NCBI RefSeq assembly: GCF_003122325.1
Contig: NZ_QFBC01000014.1
Span: 1-64,000 of the forward strand
Length of the DNA stretch: 64,000 nt
Origin: Rhizobium album
GTDB lineage: Bacteria > Pseudomonadota > Alphaproteobacteria > Rhizobiales > Rhizobiaceae
Direction of reading: 5' to 3'
Shown: piece by piece, positions 53,125 to 61,565 of the stretch
Numbering within the stretch: position 1 is the stretch's first letter
Layout of the letters: the number at the start of each line of letters is the position of its first letter
Program-made: the position numbers and the translations under genes
Notes under the pieces: model-generated
Database searches by the model: none
Told to the model about the DNA's origin: nothing
The model's input: the letters and a program-made list of their open reading frames with translations, nothing else

Positions 53125-54035
53125 ATTACCCGTTCCTCGCGGATTTCGGCCGCCAATCCTTGAAAGCGCTTCTGCTCACAGGCGACATTCAACTCGTCGC
53201 GCAAGATCCGCAGCAGTTTCGTGGTGCGGCCATCGGCACGCTCCCAGTGCTCGCGAACGATTGCTTTGATTTCGAGATCAGAGACGCGGATGCCGGTCTT
53301 GGCGATGGGGCGCGTCCACTGAGACATCAATGCCTCGACCTGAGCGCTGTGGTCGTCGACCGTTGCAGCCAAATCCTTCGCGAGGACCTGCTCGACAAAA
53401 TGGCGGGCGGCACGTGCCGCAAAATCGGACTTCGTTCCGGGCAGTGGGCTCTGCGGGCCATCCAGACGATCATCGTAGGGCAAGCGCGCACGTTCCAGGC
53501 GCAGATCGAGATCGCCGACATATCGCCCTCCTGCGATCCGAACTCTGCTGCAGGCTTCATCCGATAAACGGGCAAGAGCCGGCGCAATCATCCGCAAGTA
53601 GGGTGAAGGAAGGCCGATGATGACAACATGCGGTTCTGCCTCGATCATATTGATCAGCGCATCAGCGCCGCCAAGCGCTGCCCACCAGTCTGCTTCGAAG
53701 CAATCGCCTGGAAGCTTTGACATCACGCAGTCCGGATCGCCCTTGGAAACCGTCAAATTGTAGGAGGGTATCGAAGTGTCGCCATGGACGAGGCCGAGGC
53801 CTGCCGATACCACGTAGAGATTGGCCCGCGAGGCGGTTGCGGCCTTCACGGCCTCAACAAATGATCGGCCGGAATAGAGATCTCTCGCCGGGCGAACCGG
53901 CTCCACCTTGTGAAGGCGCTCGGACCAAGCAGCCGCCACCATCGATAGATGACCGTCCGGCAGGTCTCGTGCCGACAGCAACGGGTTGTGGGTAACCCGC
54001 TTTCTCTGCGTGCAGGCGGTAACAATTGCGGTCAT
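53121..54035 (-). CDS. YaaA/DUF6884-like protein, candidate DpdC counterpart
   Basis: The start is ATG 54033-54035 after AGAGGCAGCC. This 304-aa protein heads the modification operon and overlaps the next gene by ATGA. It opens TAIVTACTQRKRV, with RDLYSGRSFVEAVKAA (about residue 55) and LYVVSAGLGLVHGDTSIPSYNLTV (about 75-98), the signature of the DUF6884/YaaA-like fold. The C-terminal 110 residues are helical and family-specific. In known Dpd systems a third protein, DpdC, converts inserted preQ0 to the amide form; this gene is the obvious candidate for such an accessory step here. The functional equation is inference. Confidence 0.62.
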   Translation of the reverse strand: MTAIVTACTQRKRVTHNPLLSARDLPDGHLSMVAAAWSERLHKVEPVRPARDLYSGRSFVEAVKAATASRANLYVVSAGLGLVHGDTSIPSYNLTVSKGDPDCVMSKLPGDCFEADWWAALGGADALINMIEAEPHVVIIGLPSPYLRMIAPALARLSDEACSRVRIAGGRYVGDLDLRLERARLPYDDRLDGPQSPLPGTKSDFAARAARHFVEQVLAKDLAATVDDHSAQVEALMSQWTRPIAKTGIRVSDLEIKAIVREHWERADGRTTKLLRILRDELNVACEQKRFQGLAAEIREERVI

Positions 54036-54494
54036 AATGGCTGCCTCTGTGTGGCCGTTACCCGCATACTGGAGCAACCAAATTCTGAATCCCAAATAAC
54101 TGCGATGCAGCATTTAGGTCAATACAGAAACTGCACCCGCTCTTTCGTGTCCCCTAGAAACTGCACTTTCGGTGCAAGGCTCTAGAGTTACTGCAGTCGG
54201 GCATGATGAACCCGTCAAGCCAGGCGATCCTCGCTATCTTCAGCAGCTTGACGCCATTGGCGAGATAGCGGTCTACCTACAGCAATCTCGAACGCTAATT
54301 GCGTTGCCCGTTACAGGATCGACAGCAAGCGAGGCCGAAACACCGCGTTTTCGACGAGGCAGCCTGCCGCAGTGGATTTTGAAAAAGCGCTGCTTGACCA
54401 GTCCATCAAGACAGGCTGGTTAATACCTATCCGCTTCTCCGCCGGAAACAGATGAGAATGTATCTGCCAGTCACGCAGTCAAGCCAACCAAACT
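54036..54494. other. Island-edge intergenic region with IS21-type repeats
   Basis: About 460 bases with no gene I can support. Just upstream of the modification operon, a direct repeat AGAAACTGCAC occurs at 54126 and 54156, and a looser copy AGAGTTACTGCAG at 54184, all spaced about 30 bases. Such spaced terminal repeats are characteristic of IS21-family ends, but no transposase accompanies them. A short frame at 54172-54423 has some protein-like content but no start signal. The operon promoter should lie around 54040-54120. Confidence 0.45.
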
Positions 54495-56822
54495 TCAAGC
54501 AGCTTGCCAAACCTGATTCAAAATTCGTGCCGCAAGGGCGGCCTTGTCCTGCGGGAGGAAGCGGCCATAATGTTGCTGGATCATATCGGGCGTGTCCTGG
54601 ATTGCGTAACTCGCCTGCTCGTAGGAACCCGTCAATTTGAGAATATGCGTTGCGAGCACATCTCGCACATTATGCGGTCCATGCGGCAGCAGACCTTTGA
54701 TAGCGCCTCTCCCAGTATAGGGATTGTAGATGCCGTAACGTTGAATGATCAGTCGCCAGGCCTCGTAAAAGGTCGTCTGATTATATTCCGCTTCCGTGCT
54801 CGATTGTTTCACGGTTTTGACGAAAAACGTCCCCGGGTCCTTGGCGTCGCGCAGGAGAATACCCCGGTGCCGTTCGATATAAGCGCCGATATGGAGATAG
54901 AGATCGAGCAAGTCTGGCAGGATAAGGCGAAACGGCTTCGATCCAAAAAACGAAGAGTTGGAATTCTTGAATGCGACGGAGGGGATAAGGACCTCCCAGC
55001 CAGCCTCACGCTCGTTCCAGCGGATCTCTCCGCGCTTCATCTCTTCCAACCTGCGTTCGGAAGTCGGGAAATGCCCGCGGGGACAAAACAGCAATTGTCT
55101 GAGATTTTTCTGCCGCAAGCCGAGATGCAGCCCAAGCCGCAGCATCAAGAAAGACCGGACGGATTCCGCTGCAGACCTCGGATAACGGTCCTTGTCGGGC
55201 ATTCTGAGCAGGATCTCGTCGGTGATCTTGCGGTACTCGGCGAGCGGACTAGGTGCCTCAAGCACGCACATGATCGGCTCGAAAGGGTCCCGATGGACCC
55301 GCATGACGCGCTGAATCTCTTTGATACGGTTGCGCGCGTGGATGTGAAACGCGTCCAGGCTCGCGTGCCAATCCGCCTTTGCTGCCGCGATTTCGTCCGC
55401 GCTGATAAGGCCCTGAACCGGCACCACCCGCTCAATCAGTTCTGGATGCTGCCGCAGCCAACCGGTCTCCTCGCGGGTCAGCGAGAGTGCAATACTGAGC
55501 ATGTCCGCTTCCCACGCCGTGTAAAAGCCTCGCCTGCGCTCGCGCCACTGAAGGTACCAGTCCCAGATCCCCGGAAAGATCAGGAGGCCGAAGGTCAACG
55601 CACCGAGCGGGATGCCTCGGCCGGCGACGTCGCCGTTTGGCGACGCCGCAAGTGCGCCAAACATGAGGCCGAGATGTTCGAGTTTTTGCGCTGCGGTTTC
55701 TTCACCCCAGACTCCGTTCCTCTGAAACCCGATCGCCGTCAGTGTGGTTGTCTTGAAGGTAATGAGATTTGCCATCTCCATCGAAAGGCGGGGAGGCGCG
55801 TCGATGACGCCGGACAACAGGTCAGGGTCATCGATGTCCACTGACGGATCGAACGCTGGCGTGTTGGCACGTCCGAGGCTTGGCATCACCCTGCCGCCGT
55901 AGGTCATTGCAGGAAATCGAATAGCGTAACGCTGCTTTGAAGCTGCGGCCTGAAAACGTCTATAGTCGGTCGCCCCGGTTATAATAACCCGGCGAACCCA
56001 CTCGATGATCTCCTCGCGCTTCGAAAACGGGAGACGATTGAAATCGTCCGGGAGATGCCATGCCAACCGACGCCGCTCCGCCGGTGTAATATCCTCGCCT
56101 AGGTCATGGCCGGAGGCTGATCGGGACTGATGCGGCAGCTTTGCCTTGAAGTAGCCTTCGGGGAGCCGATATCGCCGCTCGATCCGGCCCAGCATGTCCA
56201 TGCTTTCGACGCTCCGCGGGACCTTGGTGCCCTTGAGCCAATTTAGGATCGTCGTGTCATCAAATGTGTCGCCGCTGCGCCTGATGGCCCGGTGAAGAGC
56301 GTAGTAGCTTTCGCCGAACCGCCGCAACTGCAGTTCCAAAGACGCTTGAAATGACCTTGGGTCATCGTAGCGGTCGAACAGCGCTGTCGGAAACTCCGCA
56401 ATCGGCTCGACTGGAGCGGCCGTCGTCTTGGTCGATTGTTTATCGCTTTCGCGTTTTGTCTTGCCCCCCGGAGACTTTGACCGCGCCTGTTTCTCGCTCA
56501 CCACTTTGTAGGCACGTGCTGGCGGCTTCTCCAAAAACGATTGCTCGTGGGTCACGAGCCAGCGGACGATAGCGTCGAGCCCGTTCTGAGTGATGCGCTT
56601 CAGCTTGGCCGTCATTTCCGATCTGAGCCCGCTGGCCTGGACAATCTCTGACCAATCCGTTCGTCCGACCCTTGTTGGCGGCCTCTCCCTGTAGTGGATG
56701 AGGTCGACCATATACCTGGTCAATCTCTCAAGGTCGTCAGGGGGAAGCAGGGGACTGAGGCGGACTTCGGAGAAGCTACGTATCTTCCTCTCGAACCCCT
56801 CGGACAGCGAATTTCCAGGCAT
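54495..56822 (-). CDS. Large atypical tyrosine-recombinase-like protein
   Basis: The start is ATG 56820-56822 after AAAGAGA; an ATG at 56900 would add 26 residues. The 775-aa protein is about twice the usual integrase length. The C-terminal 250 residues have the recombinase pattern: LGLHLGLRQKNLRQLLF (first Arg), LPHGPHNVRDVLATHILKLTG (His-x-x-Arg) and MIQQHYGRFLP (nucleophile Tyr). The canonical last His is replaced in the segment before the Tyr (AIQDTPDMIQQHY). The N-terminal 500 residues include a basic linker and a helix-turn-helix-like part (TILNWLKGTKVPRSVESMDM). It sits at the island's right edge, suggesting a role in mobility. Confidence 0.65.
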   Translation of the reverse strand: MPGNSLSEGFERKIRSFSEVRLSPLLPPDDLERLTRYMVDLIHYRERPPTRVGRTDWSEIVQASGLRSEMTAKLKRITQNGLDAIVRWLVTHEQSFLEKPPARAYKVVSEKQARSKSPGGKTKRESDKQSTKTTAAPVEPIAEFPTALFDRYDDPRSFQASLELQLRRFGESYYALHRAIRRSGDTFDDTTILNWLKGTKVPRSVESMDMLGRIERRYRLPEGYFKAKLPHQSRSASGHDLGEDITPAERRRLAWHLPDDFNRLPFSKREEIIEWVRRVIITGATDYRRFQAAASKQRYAIRFPAMTYGGRVMPSLGRANTPAFDPSVDIDDPDLLSGVIDAPPRLSMEMANLITFKTTTLTAIGFQRNGVWGEETAAQKLEHLGLMFGALAASPNGDVAGRGIPLGALTFGLLIFPGIWDWYLQWRERRRGFYTAWEADMLSIALSLTREETGWLRQHPELIERVVPVQGLISADEIAAAKADWHASLDAFHIHARNRIKEIQRVMRVHRDPFEPIMCVLEAPSPLAEYRKITDEILLRMPDKDRYPRSAAESVRSFLMLRLGLHLGLRQKNLRQLLFCPRGHFPTSERRLEEMKRGEIRWNEREAGWEVLIPSVAFKNSNSSFFGSKPFRLILPDLLDLYLHIGAYIERHRGILLRDAKDPGTFFVKTVKQSSTEAEYNQTTFYEAWRLIIQRYGIYNPYTGRGAIKGLLPHGPHNVRDVLATHILKLTGSYEQASYAIQDTPDMIQQHYGRFLPQDKAALAARILNQVWQAA

Positions 56823-57043
56823 CGTAATCTCTTTGTGGTTTTTGGAGGTGCCAGCATTCGGCGAATGGGAGACCGCGGTAACCCTCTGATCTCCAGGCAT
56901 GGGCTATCGGATGGTTGATACAGTCTCGATCAATGGCCGAGACCGGCGGACGGCTGTTTGAATGCTCGGTGGCCGTCCAGGAAATGTCTTTCTTCGCGTC
57001 TGATAAATTGTCACCCGACCGAGCTGTTCGAAGGCGCCGTAAC

Positions 57044-58198
57044 TCAGAAAAATGTGAGTTTGAAAGGTGTTGCGGCTGCCCCCATGGCTGCCGCATCGGG
57101 TGCGATTTCCGAGACGATCAGTTTCGGGCTGGCCCGCCAGACGCCGTAACGCGGTTTTCCGAAAAGGCGTGTCCGCTCGATCATCATCTCGGCAAGCTTG
57201 GGCGGCACCTGGCCGCCAAACACAATGGCTTGCGGATCGTATACCGCCCAAATCGCATTGATCAGTCGATTATAGGCGGGTGTCACCTCGTCCAGCCATT
57301 CGACGACCCCTGGCCATTTTGGGTCAAAATGCTTCCTCAGATATGTGATCGATGGCACGTCCACCCCCCGTTCTCGGATCTTCTCCATGATCATCTGCAG
57401 GGCAGGACGGCGATGGACTTCGTCATCATCGTACATTTGCGAGAACTCGCCGGCATTGCCATTCCCACCATGCAGCAGTTCGCCGTTCCAAATTAGACCG
57501 CCGCCGAAGCCGTAGTTGAAGCTGAGATAGGCAAAGTCCTTGACGTAACGTCCGATACCGAACATCGATTCCGCAATCGTTCCGGTCTTTCCGCCGTTCA
57601 GAGCCCATACCGGCCTGTCGAAATAGCTTGTCAGCAGAGGGCCGAGTTCGATCAGCGACCATTCGTGGAGTGGCAGGGATGCATTGAAGCGTGTTCCGCT
57701 CACGTGAAAGCCCGCTATCCCGAGGCCAACGCCAAAGAATCGCTCGGACTGTAGCGACAATGCCGCCTGTTGTTCGTAAACCCAGTCACGAACACGCTCA
57801 AGCGACTGAGCCACCGTTCGCTCCCGCAGTTGCACATTGGTTTCTGCCAGCACACCTCCGGCAAAATCCATCAAACAGACGTCGATCACGTCGGTATTGA
57901 CCGACAAGCCGCACGACCACGCATAGTTGCTCTCCAGCGTCAGTATCGGGCTCGGTTGACCTTTCCCAAGGCCGGGCTTTGGCGAGCCAAGGCCGATGAT
58001 GCGACGCTCAGCCAATTGGTCGAGCAGCCTGTGGATCGTCTGCTGGGCGAGATCGGTGAGGCCAGTGAGTTCGGTGCGTGAAACGCCAGGATTACGCCAT
58101 ATGACCCTCAGCAACGCCCGCTCGTTCGGGGTGGCAACCGCATCATCTGTCGGCCGGAAAAACCGTGGGGCAATCAGGCGATCCGGCACGTAACTCAT
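57044..58198 (-). CDS. ROK-family transcriptional regulator
   Basis: The 384-aa protein has an N-terminal winged helix (NERALLRVIWRNPGVSRTELTGLTDLAQQTIHRLLDQL, residues about 25-65) followed by a ROK sugar-kinase-like fold (GVGLGIAGFHVSG, about 155, and WALNGGKTGTIAESMFGIG). The zinc-binding CXCGXXGC motif of typical ROK proteins is absent; FGGGLIWNGELLHGGNGNAGEFSQMY occupies the equivalent region. It is divergent from the ugp-like ABC operon and should regulate it, with a palindrome in the shared promoter. The inducer is unknown. Bases 56823-57043 between this gene and the recombinase hold nothing recognisable. Confidence 0.85.
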   Translation of the reverse strand: MSYVPDRLIAPRFFRPTDDAVATPNERALLRVIWRNPGVSRTELTGLTDLAQQTIHRLLDQLAERRIIGLGSPKPGLGKGQPSPILTLESNYAWSCGLSVNTDVIDVCLMDFAGGVLAETNVQLRERTVAQSLERVRDWVYEQQAALSLQSERFFGVGLGIAGFHVSGTRFNASLPLHEWSLIELGPLLTSYFDRPVWALNGGKTGTIAESMFGIGRYVKDFAYLSFNYGFGGGLIWNGELLHGGNGNAGEFSQMYDDDEVHRRPALQMIMEKIRERGVDVPSITYLRKHFDPKWPGVVEWLDEVTPAYNRLINAIWAVYDPQAIVFGGQVPPKLAEMMIERTRLFGKPRYGVWRASPKLIVSEIAPDAAAMGAAATPFKLTFF

Positions 58199-58301
58199 TC
58201 AAATTCCCTCTTATAAATACCATGACAGGGTAACTATGGGAGCCACCCCGTCGTCCCTCTAGCCATAACGCGGTTTTTTTCATCGAACAAGGTCTTGCAC
58301 T

Positions 58302-58319
58302 CTGTCATAAACTTGTTAC
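58302..58319 (+). promoter_or_regulatory. Candidate PHO box upstream of ugpB
   Basis: CTGTCAT-AAAC-TTGTTAC matches the two-halfsite PHO box (CTGTCAT-N4-CTGTCAT) perfectly in the first half and at four of seven positions in the second. It lies 72 bases before the ugpB start. PhoB control would suit glycerol-3-phosphate and glycerophosphodiester uptake. Confidence 0.5.
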
Positions 58320-58333
58320 TCTATCTGAGTAAC
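58315..58333. promoter_or_regulatory. Palindrome, candidate ROK operator
   Basis: GTTACTC-N5-GAGTAAC is a perfect 7-bp inverted repeat that overlaps the second half of the PHO-box-like site. Related GTTAC/GTAAC sequence occurs near the ROK start (GGGTAAC at about 58228-58234). It is a natural operator candidate for the divergent ROK regulator. Confidence 0.5.
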
Positions 58334-58390
58334 TAGGACGTCGTCATGATCGCCGAGGAGGGCTCGGCGGCGTCCAAACAGGAGGGCACC

Positions 58391-59698
58391 ATGAAATTCA
58401 CCACCCTGGCGGCAACGGCCGCTCTTTTCTCATGCGCAGCGTCCGCGCAGGCGGCAAATTTCGAGTTCTGGTACGGCAATACGGGTCCCGTCGAAGTCGC
58501 CATCAAGGCGCAATGCGATGCGTTCAACGCAGCGCAAAGCGAGCACAAGGTGACCTGCGTCGGGCAGGGCAGCTACGAAGTTCTCGTGCAAAAGGCGATC
58601 GCCGCTTATCGCGCTAAAAACGCTCCGCTGCTTCTTCAGGTTCTCGATGCCGGCACGCTGGATCTCATGCTCTCGGACGCGGTCGTGCCGGTGCAGGACG
58701 TCCTGCCCGATGTGAAATGGGACAGCTATATCGCTGGTGCCCGTGCCTACTACGAGACCACCAAAGGCAAGCTGTTCGCGCAGCCCTATAATGCATCGAC
58801 CCTGCTGTTCTATACGAACAAGACGGAGTTGGAAAAAGCCGGCGTCACGAAGACCCCCGAAACCTGGGAAGAGGTGATCGACGCGGCGCGCAAGTTGAAG
58901 GCGGCCGGCAGCACGTGCCCGTTCGTCACCAATGCCGAACCTTGGATCGTCTTCGAGCAGTTTTCGGCGCGCCATGGTCTGCCGATCGCCAGCAAGCACA
59001 ATGGTTATGACGGGTTGGATGCCGAGTATGTTTTTAACAAGACCCTGGCTGCAAAGCATCTCGCAAACCTCGTCGATTGGCGCAACGAAGGCCTGGTTCG
59101 GCTGAACGGCGATACGAAGGGCGGCAATCTGGTCGCGGCTTTCAGTTCCGGCGAATGCGCCATGATTGAAGCCTCCTCGGGATCCTACACGACGTTCACC
59201 AAGGCGTTCGAAGGCAAGTACGACATCACTGTCTCCATGGCGCCGATGTATAAGGGCGAGGAGCGTCACAACACGCTGGTCGGTGGTGCATCGATCTATA
59301 TCATGAAGGGGCATGATAAGACGGAAACCGACGCTGCAAAGGCGTTTTTGAACTTCCTGCGCAAGCCGGAACAGCAGATGTCTTTCGTAGCCGCCACCGG
59401 TTACGTGCCTGTCACCAATGACGTGCTCGACGCCATCGCAAAAAGCCCTGACGCGAAATCCGCCAAATATGCCACTGCGGCGATCGGCATCGAATCGATG
59501 AGCAAGCCTGCCACGCCAGATACCCGGGGTATCCGGCTTGGCTCCTATCTTCAGTTCCGCCAGATCTGGACGGAAGAGACCCAGAAGGCGTTTGCCGGTC
59601 AGCAGACGATGCAGGTGGCACTCGACAATTCCAAGAAGCGTGGCGACGAACTGCTCAAGCGCTTCCAGCAAACCTACAAGGGCGTAGAACTTCCCTGA
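58391..59698 (+). CDS. ugpB: UgpB-like ABC transporter substrate-binding protein
   Basis: The start is ATG 58391 after AGGAGGG. The 435-aa periplasmic protein has a Sec signal peptide (MKFTTLAATAALFSCAASAQA, cut before ANFEFWYG). Its mature part parallels UgpB, with AIAAYRAKNAPLLLQVLDAGT (about residue 75), PYNASTLLFYTNKTEL (about 135), ARKLKAAGSTCPF and ASIYIMKGHDKTETDAAKAFL. UgpB binds glycerol-3-phosphate or glycerophosphocholine. The gene order with two permeases, an ATPase and a diesterase supports this. A ROK regulator is an unusual partner, so a sugar-like ligand cannot be excluded. Confidence 0.82.
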   Translation: MKFTTLAATAALFSCAASAQAANFEFWYGNTGPVEVAIKAQCDAFNAAQSEHKVTCVGQGSYEVLVQKAIAAYRAKNAPLLLQVLDAGTLDLMLSDAVVPVQDVLPDVKWDSYIAGARAYYETTKGKLFAQPYNASTLLFYTNKTELEKAGVTKTPETWEEVIDAARKLKAAGSTCPFVTNAEPWIVFEQFSARHGLPIASKHNGYDGLDAEYVFNKTLAAKHLANLVDWRNEGLVRLNGDTKGGNLVAAFSSGECAMIEASSGSYTTFTKAFEGKYDITVSMAPMYKGEERHNTLVGGASIYIMKGHDKTETDAAKAFLNFLRKPEQQMSFVAATGYVPVTNDVLDAIAKSPDAKSAKYATAAIGIESMSKPATPDTRGIRLGSYLQFRQIWTEETQKAFAGQQTMQVALDNSKKRGDELLKRFQQTYKGVELP

Positions 59699-59706
59699 TC
59701 GAAATT

Positions 59707-59735
59707 GCCATGCGGGGCAAACGGTTCCGCATGGC
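59707..59735 (+). terminator. Hairpin between ugpB and ugpA
   Basis: GCCATGCGG and CCGCATGGC form a perfect 9-bp stem with an 11-base loop in the 58-base gap. There is no T-run. Such hairpins often stabilise the binding-protein transcript and lower permease expression. Confidence 0.55.
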
Positions 59736-59756
59736 CTCCATAAAACGGGGTACTCA

Positions 59757-60647
59757 ATGTTCCTTGGTTCGACCATGTTCCGGCATCGATGGCTGCCCAT
59801 CTTCCTAGTGGCACCGCTCGCAGTGCTGGTTTTCCTCTTCTTCTACGCTCCCGTCTTCCAGGCCTTCTACTGGTCGTTCTTCCTTGAACGTCCGTTCGGT
59901 GGCGGTTCCGAGTATGTCGGCTGGGACAATTTTGCCCGCGTGCTCTCCGATCCCGAATTCTGGAAGGCGAGTGGGCGGACAGTGCTCTTCATGGCAACCG
60001 CATCGTCATTGGCGGTTCTCGTACCGCTGATCCTCGCTATCGCCGCCGACCGCGCCGTTCGCATGTCGCTGCCAGCTCGCAACATTCTTGTCTGGCCGAA
60101 GGGCATTGCAGGTGCGTCTATCGGCCTGGTGTTTTCCTTCGTTTTCAATCCATTTGTCGGCGTTCTTGCGCCGCTCAACTCCCTGTTCCCAGGGATATGG
60201 AACCCCTCCTTCGACGGGTTTGACGCCTATATCTCGCTGATTGTCGCGCATGTCTGGGGCAATATCCCGTTTAACTTCGTGATTTTGCTGGCAGGCTTGC
60301 GGGCCATCCCACACACGATCATCCAGGCAGGTGCCATGGATGGCGCTGGACCCTGGCGGCGGATTCTAGACGTGCAATTGCCGCTGATCATGCCGCAACT
60401 CTTTTTGACGCTCGTCTTGGAGTTCACCGAAAGCGTGACCTCGGCCTTTGCGCTTATCGATACGATCACCAAGGGGGGGCCGGGGGGCGCTACGACGCTG
60501 TTGGTCTACAAAATCTACCTTGACGGGTTCAGCAGCTACGACCTCTCCGGAGCGTCGACGCAGACTGCCATTCTCATGGTGTTTTTCATCCTTGTCGCCA
60601 CATTGCAGTTCGTCCTGCTCGGTCGGCACATCAACTACGAGCGATAG
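59757..60647 (+). CDS. ugpA: UgpA-like ABC transporter permease
   Basis: The 296-aa inner-membrane permease has six predicted helices, an N-terminal WLPIFLVAPLAVLVFLFFYAP, and the EAA loop IIQAGAMDGAGPWRRILDVQLPLI (about residues 190-213) that contacts the ATPase. ITKGGPGGATTLLVYKIYLDGF near the end is typical of UgpA/MalF-like permeases. An ATG at 59775 is an alternative start. It is 2 bases from ugpE. Confidence 0.85.
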   Translation: MFLGSTMFRHRWLPIFLVAPLAVLVFLFFYAPVFQAFYWSFFLERPFGGGSEYVGWDNFARVLSDPEFWKASGRTVLFMATASSLAVLVPLILAIAADRAVRMSLPARNILVWPKGIAGASIGLVFSFVFNPFVGVLAPLNSLFPGIWNPSFDGFDAYISLIVAHVWGNIPFNFVILLAGLRAIPHTIIQAGAMDGAGPWRRILDVQLPLIMPQLFLTLVLEFTESVTSAFALIDTITKGGPGGATTLLVYKIYLDGFSSYDLSGASTQTAILMVFFILVATLQFVLLGRHINYER

Positions 60648-60649
60648 CC

Positions 60650-61564
60650 ATGGTCGAAAACGCGCGCTCCATCAATATCGTCGCAAGCCTGATCCTCCTT
60701 GTTGGGATCATCTATATCCTCGGACCGCTTTACCTAACGCTGACGACGGCATCGCATTCTTACGAGTTCATGCTGCAGAACGGGCTGGTCTGGTCTCCAG
60801 GGGACGAGTTCTTCGTCAATATCCGACGGATTTTCACCGAAACATCCATCCCTCGACAGATGATCAACAGCCTGATTGTCGCGCTGGGCGATGCAATAGC
60901 CACTTGCGTGCTGTCCTTCCTGTCTGCTTACGCAATTGTCTATTTCAGAACCCGTTGGGCAGGCGTCGTATTCGCACTGATCCTTGCAACCGTCATCCTG
61001 CCGCTCGATATGCGGTTCGTGACGACCTACCAGGTCGCTTCCAACGTGTTTTCGCCGATCAATGCCCTCCTCGACGCAACGGGACTGAACGATCTAATCG
61101 CTGCGTTGTTCGGCGCCCCATTTCACATGGAATGGAGCATCCTGAACACGCATGCCGGACTTGTCATCCCGCTGCTTGCGCACGGCATGGGTACGTTCCT
61201 ATTCCGGCAATTTTTTCTGACGCTGCCAAGGGACCTGTTCAAGGCTGCCCGGATGGATGGCGCCGGTCCAATCCGGTTTCTCGTCGACATCCTGCTTCCG
61301 CTGTCGCGGTCCACATTCGCGTCGCTTTTCGTGCTGACCTTCCTCAGCGGCTGGACGCAGTATCTTTGGCCCCTGGTCGCGTCCTCGACGGCTGACATGC
61401 AGACAGCAGTGGTCGGTCTGGCGCGACTCGTCCCCGACGAAGGTGCCGTTCCCGACTATCCACTCATTATGGCCGGCGCCATCCTCGTATCCATCGTCCC
61501 TCTGTCGATGATCGCTCTCCTGCAGCGGTATCTCGTCCAGGGCCTCATTCTTTCGGAGAAGTGA
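60650..61564 (+). CDS. ugpE: UgpE-like ABC transporter permease
   Basis: The 304-aa partner permease has six predicted helices, LSAYAIVYFRTRWAGVVFALI (about residue 90), and the EAA loop DLFKAARMDGAGPIRFLVDILLPLS (about 197-221). GWTQYLWPLVASSTADMQTAVVGL follows in the usual MalG-like place. With UgpA it forms the transmembrane channel. The gene is 1 base from ugpC, so they are tightly coupled. Confidence 0.85.
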   Translation: MVENARSINIVASLILLVGIIYILGPLYLTLTTASHSYEFMLQNGLVWSPGDEFFVNIRRIFTETSIPRQMINSLIVALGDAIATCVLSFLSAYAIVYFRTRWAGVVFALILATVILPLDMRFVTTYQVASNVFSPINALLDATGLNDLIAALFGAPFHMEWSILNTHAGLVIPLLAHGMGTFLFRQFFLTLPRDLFKAARMDGAGPIRFLVDILLPLSRSTFASLFVLTFLSGWTQYLWPLVASSTADMQTAVVGLARLVPDEGAVPDYPLIMAGAILVSIVPLSMIALLQRYLVQGLILSEK

Positions 61565-61565
61565 A

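Noticed and set aside
54172-54423. Possible small protein of 83 codons
   Set aside because: It has some protein-like content but no ribosome binding site and no family, and it overlaps IS-like repeats; support is insufficient.
58430-59800. Minus-strand ORF of 456 codons opposite ugpB
   Set aside because: It is a shadow of the substrate-binding protein gene, which has a signal peptide and ribosome binding site. The antisense frame has neither.
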